From positions 2,356,001 to 2,420,000 of the forward strand of contig NZ_CP069513.1 in the NCBI RefSeq assembly GCF_016889425.1: a DNA stretch of 64,000 nt, in the 5' to 3' direction. This stretch comes from Corynebacterium amycolatum (GTDB lineage: Bacteria > Actinomycetota > Actinomycetes > Mycobacteriales > Mycobacteriaceae). Within the stretch, counting starts at the first letter, position 1; the number at the start of each line of letters is the position of its first letter. Below, in pieces: positions 44,181-53,718 of this stretch. Under the pieces are notes generated by a model. The model was not told where the DNA came from. It did not search any database and saw only the letters and a program-made list of their open reading frames with translations. A program made the translations under genes and the position numbers.

Positions 44181-44753
44181 CTACAATCCCCGCGAGAGGT
44201 TCCAGCGCAGAACCGCAGGTCGGTCATGGTAGCGACCAAGCACGGATAGGGATGCGGTATTCAACGGGAAGGACTGGCCAAGTGCAATGGGCAGTTCTAG
44301 CCAGGCCGTGGTGAGTGCACGCAGCGAGTGACCGTGGGCGAACAAAATCGCCTTGTCTTCGCGGGATTCGCGCACCCTCTTGACCACGCGCTCAACCCGT
44401 TCACGGACTTCCTCCGCGGTTTCGCCATTGGGCACACCGTGAGTCCAAATCTGCCAGTCGGGAACAGTCTTCTGCACTTCCTTCGAGGTAATCCCCTCGT
44501 AGTCGCCGTAGAACCATTCCGCAAGATCCTCTTCGACTTCGAAGTCGTGGAACCCTGCCAATCGAGCGGTCTCCTGGGCGCGCTGGCGGGGTGATGCCAG
44601 CACTAGCCCAAAGTCCTTCGGATCCAGCCAGCCGTTGAGAGCCTTCGCTTCTTCCCGGCCGTTGTCAGTCAGAGGAAGATCAGTTACCGACGTGTGCTGC
44701 CCAGTGCGCGACCACTCAGTTTCGCCGTGCCGCACGAGATATAAATCAGTCAT
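44181..44753 (-). CDS. histidine phosphatase family protein
   Basis: A 190-aa protein. The catalytic motif LVRHGETEWSRTGQHT has the nucleophile His near residue 9, with Arg/Glu partners (ASPRQRAQETARL) and the second His in FAHGHSLRALT. It resembles the PhoE/SixA-type phosphatases of actinobacteria. Physiological substrate not known. Confidence 0.87.
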   Translation of the reverse strand: MTDLYLVRHGETEWSRTGQHTSVTDLPLTDNGREEAKALNGWLDPKDFGLVLASPRQRAQETARLAGFHDFEVEEDLAEWFYGDYEGITSKEVQKTVPDWQIWTHGVPNGETAEEVRERVERVVKRVRESREDKAILFAHGHSLRALTTAWLELPIALGQSFPLNTASLSVLGRYHDRPAVLRWNLSRGL

Positions 44754-44802
44754 AGTTCCAGCTTAGGCTTATCTGAAAGTGAGGTTAGCCACGGCAGCCC
44801 TG

Positions 44803-45804
44803 CTAGCCCGTCACGGGGTCACGGACTTCCAAGCCACGCTCCGGGTCCTCACACACCGTTACAGCCTGCAGCTCTTCTGACCTCGCCGCCGTCGGAGAGC
44901 TACAGGTCCAGTCCCCTACTTGAGCGGTCAGGGTGTTGCCACCGCCCTCAGTGTCCTTGATTGCGTCGTACCGATCCAACACATCCATGGCCTCAGCGCA
45001 GGTCATCTCGCCCTTGACCACTTCCGCCAGACGATGGCCCTCCATGGCACCGCACATCATCGGCCCCTGAACAAGTGCATCCGTGCCCTGACTGTAGCCC
45101 CTCGCCGGCTCACTCCCCTGGGCCATGAGTTCCTCGACGGAATCGAAAACCTTGCCGGAGGTGCGAATATTCTTGTCCTTGCCTTCGATGGCAAAGGCCG
45201 CGTTATCCGACTGGCACACCAGCTTGTTCGCATCCGTCTTCGCACACGCAGCGGTGCCGAAGCTCGTCCATTGGCCGTCGTCAAGCTCTTCCTGAGCCGG
45301 CGGTACCCCTTCGACGAGCGTGTACGCGGCACCTGAAGTATTCAGCATGATTGCGCCCGGCGACTGTGGTGGGAACGGCGGAACCTCCACGTCGGGAATC
45401 GACGAATCAGCCTTACCGATGCACGTCACCGCGCCGTCTGAGTAGAAACACTCGCTCTTTTTCCCGTCTAGCGTGACGTAGAACGCCTTGATTCCGTTCT
45501 GGCTAAACCGCTGAACGTCAATTTTCTGGTAGGCGCTTTCATCAAATCCGATGCTGTCGGCGCTTGTCCCCTTCGTCGGCGACGGCATCTTCGGATTATC
45601 GCCCTCGCTTGCCGACGTCGATTGCGACTGCACCTCACTCTGATCATTGTTGCTTTGTGATGCGGCGGCATCTTCGGAATCTGAAGATGAGCAGCCGACG
45701 AGAGTTCCGAGCATGACAACAGCAAGGCCCGCGGTCATCCGAAACATCGCACTGCGACTGGATCGAATAGGACTCGCGGGCATCTGGTTTTGGGTGACTG
45801 ACAT
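44803..45804 (-). CDS. lipoprotein of unknown function
   Basis: A 333-aa protein with a lipobox Thr-Leu-Val-Gly-Cys (Cys38) followed by a Ser/Asp/Glu-rich linker to about residue 85. The mature domain has about eight Cys (in the pattern ECFYSDGAVTC, MMCGAMEG, EMTCAEAM, DWTCSSPTA), likely disulfides in the envelope. Ends with a repeated Cys/Glu segment. No family recognised; common type in corynebacteria. Confidence 0.65.
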   Translation of the reverse strand: MSVTQNQMPASPIRSSRSAMFRMTAGLAVVMLGTLVGCSSSDSEDAAASQSNNDQSEVQSQSTSASEGDNPKMPSPTKGTSADSIGFDESAYQKIDVQRFSQNGIKAFYVTLDGKKSECFYSDGAVTCIGKADSSIPDVEVPPFPPQSPGAIMLNTSGAAYTLVEGVPPAQEELDDGQWTSFGTAACAKTDANKLVCQSDNAAFAIEGKDKNIRTSGKVFDSVEELMAQGSEPARGYSQGTDALVQGPMMCGAMEGHRLAEVVKGEMTCAEAMDVLDRYDAIKDTEGGGNTLTAQVGDWTCSSPTAARSEELQAVTVCEDPERGLEVRDPVTG

Positions 45805-45866
45805 GAAATCAGCTTATCGCCGAACGAATCGGCTGGCTTGTTGTTTGCCGTATTTAACGGATGCGA

Positions 45867-47450
45867 CTAAGACCGCTGCTTAAGCGTCTCCACTGCACGG
45901 TCGGCGAGCTCCTCGCCAGCACCGTCGTAGAGGTAGACGGCCATGTCAGCACCAACGTTGAGAAGCTGATCCTTAAACCTCTGCACCTTAGTGGTGGTAG
46001 CAACCACGGCTTCGGTGTCCTGCTTACGGATGTTCTGAATCATCGCGTAGGTCTCAGCGTGCTCAGACAGCGCCAACACGTACAGCGCTGGTTTCTTCTC
46101 CAACTCGATGTGGTGCCAGAGCTCTGGGTCTGTCACATCGCCTGGGATGACCTGGTAGCCCTGCTCGCGCAGCTCTTCGATGCGATCCTCGTCGAAATCA
46201 ACACCGAAGACGTTCATGCCGTACTCGTTGACCAACCTGCCGTAGACACCAACGCCGACTCGCCCCATACCCATGATGAGAGCATCAGCGTTATCAATAA
46301 TGACCTTTGCCTCTTCTGGCACCAGGCGGTCCTCTGGGGTTTCTGGGACGAACTTCTGCAGGAAGCTGACAATCTTGTCTTCGTGCGGGGCCATCAGCGA
46401 GCTGGCAATGAAGCTACCCGCCACGGCGACTGCCATAATCGAGGTCCATTCTTCCGGCAGAATGTCCTGTTGCGTCGCCGCCGCCATCACAATTAGGCCG
46501 AACTCCGAGTAGTTACTCAACGTCAGCCCCGCCAGCGCACTCGTGCGCAGCGACAGTCCCATGCGCTTGAGAATCCAGATGAAGATAGTGGCCTTGAACA
46601 CCAGGAACAGCACCATAATCGCAGCGATGACGTAGCCGCCCGCGCTTGGCAGACCACCGAGACCAATCTCGATAAAGAACGCGACCAGCAGTAGCTCACG
46701 AATACTAATCAGTGCTTCCGACAGACGGTCAGAAATTGGGTGCGAAGACAGCAGAATACCGGCGACCAGGGACCCCAGCGAGCCAGAGAGCCCTGCCAGT
46801 TCGAAAGCCGAGTAAGAAGCCACTGCAATACCAATACCGGTGAGAACCAGCAGCTCAGTGCGGAACATGCGGTTGGGAAGCCGCGCCGCCAGCGGGCGAA
46901 TGAAGAACAATAGTGGCAGCGCCAGCGCCCACAGCTCCGGGGTCTTACCCGACGATGCCACCAGCACGCCGACCGCAATGATGTCCTGCAGAATGAGTAC
47001 ACCAATCGCGATACGTCCGATGGCCGAAGCACCGCGGTTCTGCTCCTCCAAGTGGCTCATCACAAACACCGTCGACGAAAATGAAGTCGCGATGCCGATG
47101 TAAATTAGCGCGGTCACCGACAGTCCCGTGAGCTCACGCAGCGGCAAGAAACTGGCGACACCGAACAGCACGGCAAAAACTACCGTGTTTAAAAACGCGT
47201 GGCCAAGCCCCGAAAAGACCACTCGTGGCGCCACGATATCCTTCGGATTTAGCTTCAGACCGATTGTGAACAGCAAGGTGGTAACACCAAGCTCGGCCAG
47301 CGAATCAATGAACGGGATTTCCTCAAGCCCCATTGCATGAACGGCAAAACCGGCCCCAAGGAAACCAATCAGCGGCGGCAGCCGAAGCAACGACGCACCG
47401 AGTCCGCCGATAATCGAAAACAGTATTGCTGTTAGGTATACGGATTCCAC
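45867..47450 (-). CDS. Kef-type monovalent cation:proton antiporter with TrkA-N domain
   Basis: A 527-aa protein. CPA2 family membrane domain (~12-13 TM, residues 1-380) begins LTAILFSIIGGLGASLLRLPPLIGFLGAG. The C-terminal RCK/TrkA-N domain has ALIMGMGRVGVGVYGRLVNEYG and VFGVDFDEDRIEELREQGYQVIPGD, the dinucleotide-binding region. It exports K+ in exchange for H+ (YbaL/KefC-like) or acts in pH homeostasis. Monocistronic. Confidence 0.88.
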   Translation of the reverse strand: MESVYLTAILFSIIGGLGASLLRLPPLIGFLGAGFAVHAMGLEEIPFIDSLAELGVTTLLFTIGLKLNPKDIVAPRVVFSGLGHAFLNTVVFAVLFGVASFLPLRELTGLSVTALIYIGIATSFSSTVFVMSHLEEQNRGASAIGRIAIGVLILQDIIAVGVLVASSGKTPELWALALPLLFFIRPLAARLPNRMFRTELLVLTGIGIAVASYSAFELAGLSGSLGSLVAGILLSSHPISDRLSEALISIRELLLVAFFIEIGLGGLPSAGGYVIAAIMVLFLVFKATIFIWILKRMGLSLRTSALAGLTLSNYSEFGLIVMAAATQQDILPEEWTSIMAVAVAGSFIASSLMAPHEDKIVSFLQKFVPETPEDRLVPEEAKVIIDNADALIMGMGRVGVGVYGRLVNEYGMNVFGVDFDEDRIEELREQGYQVIPGDVTDPELWHHIELEKKPALYVLALSEHAETYAMIQNIRKQDTEAVVATTTKVQRFKDQLLNVGADMAVYLYDGAGEELADRAVETLKQRS

Positions 47451-47541
47451 CCATCAAAGATATCGGCTGACACTACCGATTGATGCAGTGGCTAACCATT
47501 AACAGATTTTTAACACCAAACCGGGGTTAGCTTCTTGGGAG

Positions 47542-48558
47542 TTAGCGCCGGTACGGGACCTCGCCCAACGCAATCGGCTGCGGGTGCTCTGTAACCCACT
47601 CGATTGTCGCCTCCGTCAGCGCATCAATGTCCGCCTCACCAGCTTTGCGCTGCTTTACGACGGCCATGGCATCCTCGGCGGCCCCAACCGTCTCCAGCCA
47701 GAAGTCGATCATCTTGGCATAGTCTTCGTCCCAGTTGACGTAGCCCATCTCCAGCGCTTCGTACCCGAGCCGGCCCACGATGCGGATAACTTCGCCCTGC
47801 ACAGTCGCGGCTGGGCCACCACCCGGCACCAGGTAGTTCCAGAGGTATCGGAACTGGCCGTTGATCGACTTGTCTGCGGGGACAATAATGTCGCTGTGGC
47901 CGTCGTGAGGCGTGATTTCCTGCGGGCGGTCAGCACCGATGCGCTCATATAGTCGATCCATGACTGGCTGGTACTTGTCGCGCTGCTTGTCTGACAGGCG
48001 GTTGTAGCGGCGACCGAACTTAGTGAACTCTTCGCGAGCTTCGTCGTCGATTTCCGAACCCGCGTCCAGGAGCACCTCGATACTCGCTAGGACTCGACTG
48101 AGGGAATCGATATCGGCGGTAGCGACGGCCTCTTTGAACGCTGTCCGGCCGTGACCGAGGCGGTTCTCGCGGTGAAGGTCAGCGCCATTTTCCAACAGCA
48201 ACGCAATGGCCTTGGGCTGATGGCTCTTCGCTGCCTGGAATAGAGGCCAGTGTTTGCCAGCTTCGATGTCAGCACCGCATTCGAGCAGGACTTTCATCTT
48301 GTCGGTATCGCCCCGGCTTGCGTGCTCTGCCAGGGCGGTTTTACCGAAGCGGTTCTCGGTGTTGACGTCGATTCCCTGGTCGATTAGCCAGCGCATGAGC
48401 TCCGGCGGGGTGCCACGGAGCGCTAGTGCAGTGTCCTTGCTGTATCCGAAAACTGCGTTGAGTGCGCAAGCGTCATAGACGGCCTTCAGCGCATCCATGT
48501 CACCGGCTTCGAGCAGCTCTTCGAAGTCCTCGACCAGTTTCTTCCGCTTCCGTGGCAT
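47542..48558 (-). CDS. ankyrin-repeat protein
   Basis: A 338-aa protein. Residues ~10-165 hold four to five ankyrin units (RFGKTALAEHASRGDTDKMKVLLECGADIEA; HQPKAIALLLENGADLHR). The C-terminal ~170 residues are a non-repeat domain of unknown function (GRLGYEALEMGYVNW). It sits 12 bp after lepA on the same strand, so co-transcription is likely. Cytoplasmic. Confidence 0.8.
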   Translation of the reverse strand: MPRKRKKLVEDFEELLEAGDMDALKAVYDACALNAVFGYSKDTALALRGTPPELMRWLIDQGIDVNTENRFGKTALAEHASRGDTDKMKVLLECGADIEAGKHWPLFQAAKSHQPKAIALLLENGADLHRENRLGHGRTAFKEAVATADIDSLSRVLASIEVLLDAGSEIDDEAREEFTKFGRRYNRLSDKQRDKYQPVMDRLYERIGADRPQEITPHDGHSDIIVPADKSINGQFRYLWNYLVPGGGPAATVQGEVIRIVGRLGYEALEMGYVNWDEDYAKMIDFWLETVGAAEDAMAVVKQRKAGEADIDALTEATIEWVTEHPQPIALGEVPYRR

Positions 48559-48570
48559 GCAGTTTCCCCT

Positions 48571-50418
48571 CTACTTACCGCCCTCGTCGGTCGACAGCGC
48601 AGCCACGAATGCTTCCTGAGGCACCGAGACCGAACCGATGTTCTTCATACGCTTCTTACCGGCCTTCTGCTTCTCCAGCAACTTGCGCTTACGGGAAATG
48701 TCGCCGCCGTAACACTTGGCAAGAACGTCCTTGCGCAGTGCACGGATGTTCTCGCGGGCGATAATCTTCGAACCGATTGCCGCCTGAACCGGGACCTCGA
48801 ACTGCTGGCGGGGGATTAGCTCGCGCAGCTTCTTGGTCATCTTGTTGCCGTACCACTGGGCGTTGTCGCGGTGGACGATCGCGGAGAACGCATCGACAGC
48901 CTCGCCCTGCAGGAGAATGTCCACCTTGACCAGGTCCGCAATCTGCTCGCCGGCGTCTTCGTAGTTCAGCGAAGCATAACCCCTAGTGCGGGACTTCAGC
49001 ATGTCGAAGAAGTCGAAGATGATCTCACCCAGTGGCATCTTGTAACGCAGCTCCACGCGATCCTCGGACAGGTAGTCCATACCGCCCATTTCGCCGCGCT
49101 TCTGCTGGCACAGCTCCATGGTGGGGCCAACGAATTCACTCGGCACAACGATGGTGCACTTGACCATCGGCTCGTAAATTTCGCGGAGCTTGCCCTCCGG
49201 CCAGTCACTCGGGTTGTGAACGGTGACCTCAGAGCCGTCCTCGGTGACAACTCGGTAGACAACGTTCGGGGCCGTCGAAATCAGATCCAGGTCAAACTCG
49301 CGCTCTAGGCGGGCGCGGGTAATCTCCATGTGCAGCAAGCCCAGGAAGCCACCGCGGAAACCAAAACCAAGGGCCACCGAGGTCTCCGGTTCGAATGTCA
49401 ACGAAGCGTCGTTAAGCTGAAGCTTTTCCAACGCATCACGCAGGTCGGGATAGTCAGCCTGAGAGATCGGGAACAGGCCGGAGTAGACCATCGGCTTTGG
49501 CTCTTCGTAGCCTTCCAGCGGCTCCTCCGCCGGCGTGGCGTTCAGCGTGACGGTATCACCAACCTTGGACTGACGAACGTCCTTCACACCAGTGATGAGG
49601 TAACCGACCTCGCCGACGCCAAGACCCTTACACTTCTTCGGCTGCGGTGAGACGACGCCGATTTCCAACAGCTCGTGTTTGGTGCCGGTGGACATCATCT
49701 GAATGACTTCACGCGGCTTGAGCTGACCATCAACAACACGGATGTAGGTGACCACACCGCGGTAGGTGTCGTAGACCGAGTCAAAAATCAGCGCACGGGC
49801 AGGTGCCTCCGGGTCGCCGACCGGCGCTGGAATGAGCTCACAGACACGGTCGAGCATTTCCTCAACGCCCTCACCTGTCTTGCCCGAAACACGCATGACA
49901 TCTTCCGGTTCACAGCCGATGATGTGCGCAATTTCCTCCGCGTATTTATCCGGATCCGCGGCTGGAAGGTCAATCTTGTTCAGTACCGGGATGATTTCCA
50001 GGTCATTTTCCATGGCCAGGTACAGGTTGGCCAGTGTCTGCGCTTCGATGCCTTGAGCAGCGTCGACCAGCAGAATTGCGCCTTCACACGCCTCCAGCGC
50101 ACGCGAGACTTCGTAGGTGAAGTCAACGTGACCCGGCGTATCAATCAGGTGCAGGACGATTTCTTCGCCTGCGTGCTTACCTGTGCGCGGAACCCACGGC
50201 AGGCGCACGTTCTGAGCCTTAATGGTAATGCCTCGTTCGCGCTCAATATCCATGTTGTCGAGGTACTGATCGCGCATGTCGCGCGCCTCGACAACACCCG
50301 AGAGCTGCAGAATTCGGTCCGCCAGGGTGGACTTACCGTGGTCAATGTGCGCAATGATGCAGAAATTTCGAATCCGTGAAGGGTCCGTAAAAGTCTGCTC
50401 CGCAAAATTCTTGGTCAC
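48571..50418 (-). CDS. lepA: elongation factor 4 (LepA)
   Basis: A 615-aa translational GTPase from GTG 50418; the longer frame to 50523 would add a non-family leader. GTP motifs: AHIDHGKST (G1), the ERERGITI segment (G2), DTPGHVDF (G3), NKID (G4). Later domains III, V and LepA-CTD ([28 protein letters not shown]) fit full-length LepA. It acts on the ribosome under stress. Confidence 0.97.
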   Translation of the reverse strand: MTKNFAEQTFTDPSRIRNFCIIAHIDHGKSTLADRILQLSGVVEARDMRDQYLDNMDIERERGITIKAQNVRLPWVPRTGKHAGEEIVLHLIDTPGHVDFTYEVSRALEACEGAILLVDAAQGIEAQTLANLYLAMENDLEIIPVLNKIDLPAADPDKYAEEIAHIIGCEPEDVMRVSGKTGEGVEEMLDRVCELIPAPVGDPEAPARALIFDSVYDTYRGVVTYIRVVDGQLKPREVIQMMSTGTKHELLEIGVVSPQPKKCKGLGVGEVGYLITGVKDVRQSKVGDTVTLNATPAEEPLEGYEEPKPMVYSGLFPISQADYPDLRDALEKLQLNDASLTFEPETSVALGFGFRGGFLGLLHMEITRARLEREFDLDLISTAPNVVYRVVTEDGSEVTVHNPSDWPEGKLREIYEPMVKCTIVVPSEFVGPTMELCQQKRGEMGGMDYLSEDRVELRYKMPLGEIIFDFFDMLKSRTRGYASLNYEDAGEQIADLVKVDILLQGEAVDAFSAIVHRDNAQWYGNKMTKKLRELIPRQQFEVPVQAAIGSKIIARENIRALRKDVLAKCYGGDISRKRKLLEKQKAGKKRMKNIGSVSVPQEAFVAALSTDEGGK

Positions 50419-50580
50419 GTTGGGTCTACTCCGAAAAATAAAGACGTTATGGGCATTGGGGCGCGGCGTTGGCCGACCCATATGCGCCGGCCTCGAAAAC
50501 CGACCAGCCGGGCTTAAATACAATCACGCACAATCTTACCTATCGATTCCCTCCGCACTAAACCTCTAGACTTAGATTTC

Positions 50581-51195
50581 ATGAGCTCCACTTCGTCCAC
50601 CGATCAAAATGAACGCGAAAGCTGGCCACGCCGCCTGCGTAATCGCATCAGCGCGCGTCTTTTCGCCGGTACCGAGTGGTTCCGCGGCCCCGACACACTC
50701 GATGAGGCGCTGTTTAAGCTCAACACGCAACTTGGGCTCGCTCAGGACACCTCGCTTTCCGACGAGTCCAAGGAGGCCCTACTTCGCCTGCGAGACCCGG
50801 TGACCATCGCGCGTCCAACCGCGGAACTAGCCCGCACGATCGTGTACAGCCCCGACATGGATGGCCAAGCCGACCCCGGCGAAGTGGTGTGGATTCCATT
50901 GCAACTCGAAGGCGAAGACGCCGCCTTGCGGGAGCGCGCAGTTGTCGTGGTTGGCCGCCATGACCAGTACCTTCTGGGCATGCTGATTTCCACTCGCACC
51001 GAGCACAGCGAGCAACCGGAGTGGCAGTTTATCGGCAGCGGGTTCTGGAATGAAGACCCCAAGCCATCCTGGGTTCGCATGGACCGCATCTTGCTCATCC
51101 CGGAATCAGGCATTCGCCGCGCAGGTGCGATGATGCCCCGCAGGCGCTTCGAGCTCATCGCCGCCCGACTGCGCGGGGACTACGGCTGGAATTAG
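50581..51195 (+). CDS. PemK/MazF-like fold protein
   Basis: A 204-aa protein. The central part resembles PemK-like proteins (Gln-Ala-Asp-Pro-Gly-Glu-Val-Val-Trp-Ile-Pro-Leu, then RAVVVVGRHDQYLLGMLIST). It is longer than MazF (about 110 aa), with an additional ~90-residue N-terminal segment and no antitoxin gene adjacent. It is divergent from lepA. Toxin activity not implied. Confidence 0.7.
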   Translation: MSSTSSTDQNERESWPRRLRNRISARLFAGTEWFRGPDTLDEALFKLNTQLGLAQDTSLSDESKEALLRLRDPVTIARPTAELARTIVYSPDMDGQADPGEVVWIPLQLEGEDAALRERAVVVVGRHDQYLLGMLISTRTEHSEQPEWQFIGSGFWNEDPKPSWVRMDRILLIPESGIRRAGAMMPRRRFELIAARLRGDYGWN

Positions 51196-51347
51196 GCAGT
51201 GGCTGGTATTAGGCAGCGCTGTTTGCTAAGATTCTGCAAGTTGTTTACCGTTGTGTTCCTTTACGGCGAGCGCGGGCAGGACCTTGGGTTCGCGTTTTCA
51301 TCGTCGTACAAGCGCAGTGCGCGGTGTGATCTCGCTGGTTGATTAGT

Positions 51348-51377
51348 TTGACCGGCGATGATTGTACAGCATGATAT
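51348..51377 (+). promoter_or_regulatory. candidate rpsT promoter
   Basis: TTGACC (51348-51353), an 18-bp spacer and TGATAT (51372-51377) lie 75 bp before the S20 ATG. The match to the -35 is good; the -10 is fair. Confidence 0.4.
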
Positions 51378-51451
51378 GCACTGTGATCAGGACTTTTCTT
51401 GGTGGCGGGCGGTAACAATTCCAACTACTACGGATACAAGAGGTATTCACG

Positions 51452-51718
51452 ATGGCAAATATCAAGTCCCAGATCAAGCGCAACAAGACCAACGAGAAGG
51501 CTCGCCTGCGTAACCAGGCAATCCGCTCTGCAGTCCGCACTGAGATCCGCAAGTTCAAGGCTGCTGTTGAGGCTGGCGACAAGGCTGCTGCTGAGGCTCA
51601 GCTGCGCGTTGCATCCCGCAAGCTGGACAAGGCTGTCACCAAGGGCGTCTTCCACCGCAACACTGCGGCTAACAAGAAGTCCGGTATGGCTAAGGCTTTC
51701 AACAAGCTGGAGGGCTAA
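51452..51718 (+). CDS. rpsT: ribosomal protein S20
   Basis: An 88-aa very basic protein ([29 protein letters not shown]). Length and sequence match S20, which binds 16S rRNA in the 30S subunit. Start ATG 51452 after an AAGAGG ribosome site. Codon usage is strongly biased to GCT/AAG/CGC, as for highly expressed genes. Its own terminator follows at 51822-51878. Confidence 0.98.
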   Translation: MANIKSQIKRNKTNEKARLRNQAIRSAVRTEIRKFKAAVEAGDKAAAEAQLRVASRKLDKAVTKGVFHRNTAANKKSGMAKAFNKLEG

Positions 51719-51821
51719 TTCCCTTTTGGCGCTGTGAGCTGTGCTGTTGCAGCGGCTGTTTCAGCGCTGCGCTTGCGTCGTGCGAGCACTGCTTTTACGC
51801 CGCGCTTGCACCGTGAAAGTT

Positions 51822-51878
51822 AACCGCTTTCTGCTATTTTCCGATTTTCAATTCGGAATGTGGCGGGAGGCGGTTTTT
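51822..51878 (+). terminator. probable rpsT terminator
   Basis: AACCGC (51822-51827) pairs with GCGGTT (51870-51875), with inner CCGA/TTCGG pairing, followed by TTTTT. The stem is long with a large loop, and lies about 100 bp after the stop. Confidence 0.5.
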
Positions 51879-51892
51879 CTTATTTAATCCCA

Positions 51893-51960
51893 ATGCGAGT
51901 TACTGACTGCGTTTATGTTTGGCGACGGCGGGCCGATGCGAGTTACTGACTGCGTTTATG
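51893..51960. repeat. 25-bp direct repeat pair
   Basis: An identical 25-bp unit starting ATGCGAGTTACTG is at 51893-51917 and 51936-51960, with an 18-bp G/C-rich spacer. Two copies only; not a CRISPR. Possibly an operator pair or a remnant of a duplication. Confidence 0.8.
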
Positions 51961-52148
51961 ACAAAAATGGCCTGAAAAATGGCTTGAAAGTGCTATAAAC
52001 TTACACAGTTTCACATTTGCAGCCCGTTGGGCTGGCCGTGGACCCCGCCTCCCACACTGTTGGTTGTTGATTTCCATCGCTTCGGTTCCAGCACACCAAC
52101 CTGCGGCCAGCACATGCGGACAGCACAATTTCTACAGGAAGGAAACTC

Positions 52149-52583
52149 ATGCCGAAGACAACTTTCACGACCGTTGCGCACGCCCCTACCAACCTCGAAA
52201 CCACGGTGACCTCTCGCGACATGAGCTTCACCCTGGACGAGCCGACTGACCTCGGGGGAACCAACAAGGGCATGAACCCGGTCGAGGCGCTGCTCGGAGC
52301 CCTCGGCGCCTGCAAGTGCATCGTCGTCCGCTCATTCGCCGCTGCCCAGGGCATCAAGCTCAACGATGTCAAGGTTGAATGCTCTGGTGTGCTCGACCCA
52401 GACGGATTCATGGGGAAGACCCCGGAGGCAAAGATTGGTTTCTCCGAGATCCACACCCGCTTCCACATTGATGCCGACAACACGAGGGAAGAACTAGTTG
52501 CACTCCTCGACTTTGTCGAATCCCACTGCCCGGTTCAGGACACGCTGTCTAACCCGGCTGCATCTTCCTTCGAGCTCGCATAG
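52149..52583 (+). CDS. OsmC family protein
   Basis: A 144-aa protein, ATG 52149 after AGGAAGG. It resembles the OsmC/Ohr fold: GGTNKGMNPVEALLGALGACKCIVVRSFA has the first redox Cys (in GACKC), and LDFVESHCPVQDTL has the second, at the family positions. It probably reduces organic hydroperoxides using a dithiol. No regulator adjacent. Confidence 0.9.
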   Translation: MPKTTFTTVAHAPTNLETTVTSRDMSFTLDEPTDLGGTNKGMNPVEALLGALGACKCIVVRSFAAAQGIKLNDVKVECSGVLDPDGFMGKTPEAKIGFSEIHTRFHIDADNTREELVALLDFVESHCPVQDTLSNPAASSFELA

Positions 52584-52663
52584 CGAAGAATCAACGTGAC
52601 GTAAATGCGGCTAAGTATCGAGGCAAGTCACTGAACTGAAGCTCCCACGGGGACCCGAACTAT

Positions 52664-53653
52664 TTAACGCCGATGGGACGAATACGCCAGCTCCGCGATA
52701 CGAAGCACCGACTGTTCCAGCGACAGCTCCGGTGTCGACGAGGCTCCCTTCGTGTCCGCATCCAGCTGTGCCGCGACAACCACAGCGCGAGCAACCGCAG
52801 GGGTTGACCAGGCTGAAGCTAACCGCTGTGTTTTCTCCAACTTCCACGGCGGCATGCCATAGCGGTGGGCATCTCTACGCGCATTGACACCACGCGCGCC
52901 GTGGAGCCGAGCTACATCACCGACCATTCCCGTGATTGCAGCCGACAGCAGTGCCGGTGCCATGCCCAGCTGCAAGGCACGACGCATCTTGGCCAACGCT
53001 TCCCCACCGCGACCGCGCAGTGCTAGCTCGGCAATCTCAAAGCCCGAGACCTCCGCCGACGCGCCGTAGTAGGTGCGAACTGCTTCCGAGGTGACCTTGC
53101 CCGCAGTATCTGCACAGAGCTGGGAAATGGCAGTGGCCAACTCGCGGAGGTCCGAACCGACCGCATCCAGGACGGTATCAATGACGTCGCGACGCACCTT
53201 AACCCCGTGTGCAGCAAACTCTTCGCCGACGAAACCGGGCAAGTCGTTTCTCTTGAGCGGTTGTGCTTCGAAAAAGCGGACGCCTAGCTTACGCAGGTCA
53301 GCCACCATCTTCTTCTGACGTCCCTCACCGGTGTGAAGGAGAATCAACGTGATGCCCGGCGCGGGATCTTTAACAGAATCCATCAACAGCTTGGCGGGTT
53401 CTTTACCCGCATCCTGGCAGTCGGTGACAACCACAATGCGGTCATCCCCAAACAACGAGGGGCTGAAGAGCTCCACGGCATCGACAGTGGTCATGTCCCC
53501 TGCGCGGATGGTGGTCACAGGCACCGAGCGTCCGCCCGGATCGGACTCCGTTGCTGCCTGCGCGCGGACGGCAGCGACAATGGCGAGGCGGGCGCGGTCT
53601 TTCAGCAGCTCCTCTTTGCCCACAATCAAATTCACGGGTGCGACGGCGCTCAA
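52664..53653 (-). CDS. holA: DNA polymerase III subunit delta
   Basis: A 329-aa clamp-loader subunit. The TTG at 53653 follows AGAGG with 6-nt spacing, and fits the family's usual N-terminus (VAPVNLIVGKEELL). A longer frame to TTG 53734 would add 27 residues overlapping comEC. Motifs: VVTDCQDAG, LLHTGEGRQKKMVADLRKLGVRFFEAQPL and a C-terminal helical bundle (LEQSVLRIAELAYSS). With gamma and delta' it loads the beta clamp. Follows comEC. Confidence 0.92.
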   Translation of the reverse strand: MSAVAPVNLIVGKEELLKDRARLAIVAAVRAQAATESDPGGRSVPVTTIRAGDMTTVDAVELFSPSLFGDDRIVVVTDCQDAGKEPAKLLMDSVKDPAPGITLILLHTGEGRQKKMVADLRKLGVRFFEAQPLKRNDLPGFVGEEFAAHGVKVRRDVIDTVLDAVGSDLRELATAISQLCADTAGKVTSEAVRTYYGASAEVSGFEIAELALRGRGGEALAKMRRALQLGMAPALLSAAITGMVGDVARLHGARGVNARRDAHRYGMPPWKLEKTQRLASAWSTPAVARAVVVAAQLDADTKGASSTPELSLEQSVLRIAELAYSSHRR

Positions 53654-53718
53654 TCCCGACCTCTTTTCCGCGTTGATTCCTGCGACTGTTATTTCTAGCC
53701 TACGGGACAGCCCGGATT

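Larger units (their letters stand above)
51719..52148. other. 430-bp intergenic region after rpsT
   Basis: Holds a probable rpsT terminator (51822-51878) and a 25-bp direct repeat (51893-51917 and 51936-51960). I see no ORF with family-like features or RNA gene. The OsmC gene's promoter is probably at its right end. Confidence 0.6.

Noticed and set aside
51893..51960. CRISPR array
   Set aside because: Only two copies and an 18-bp spacer; no cas genes in the window.
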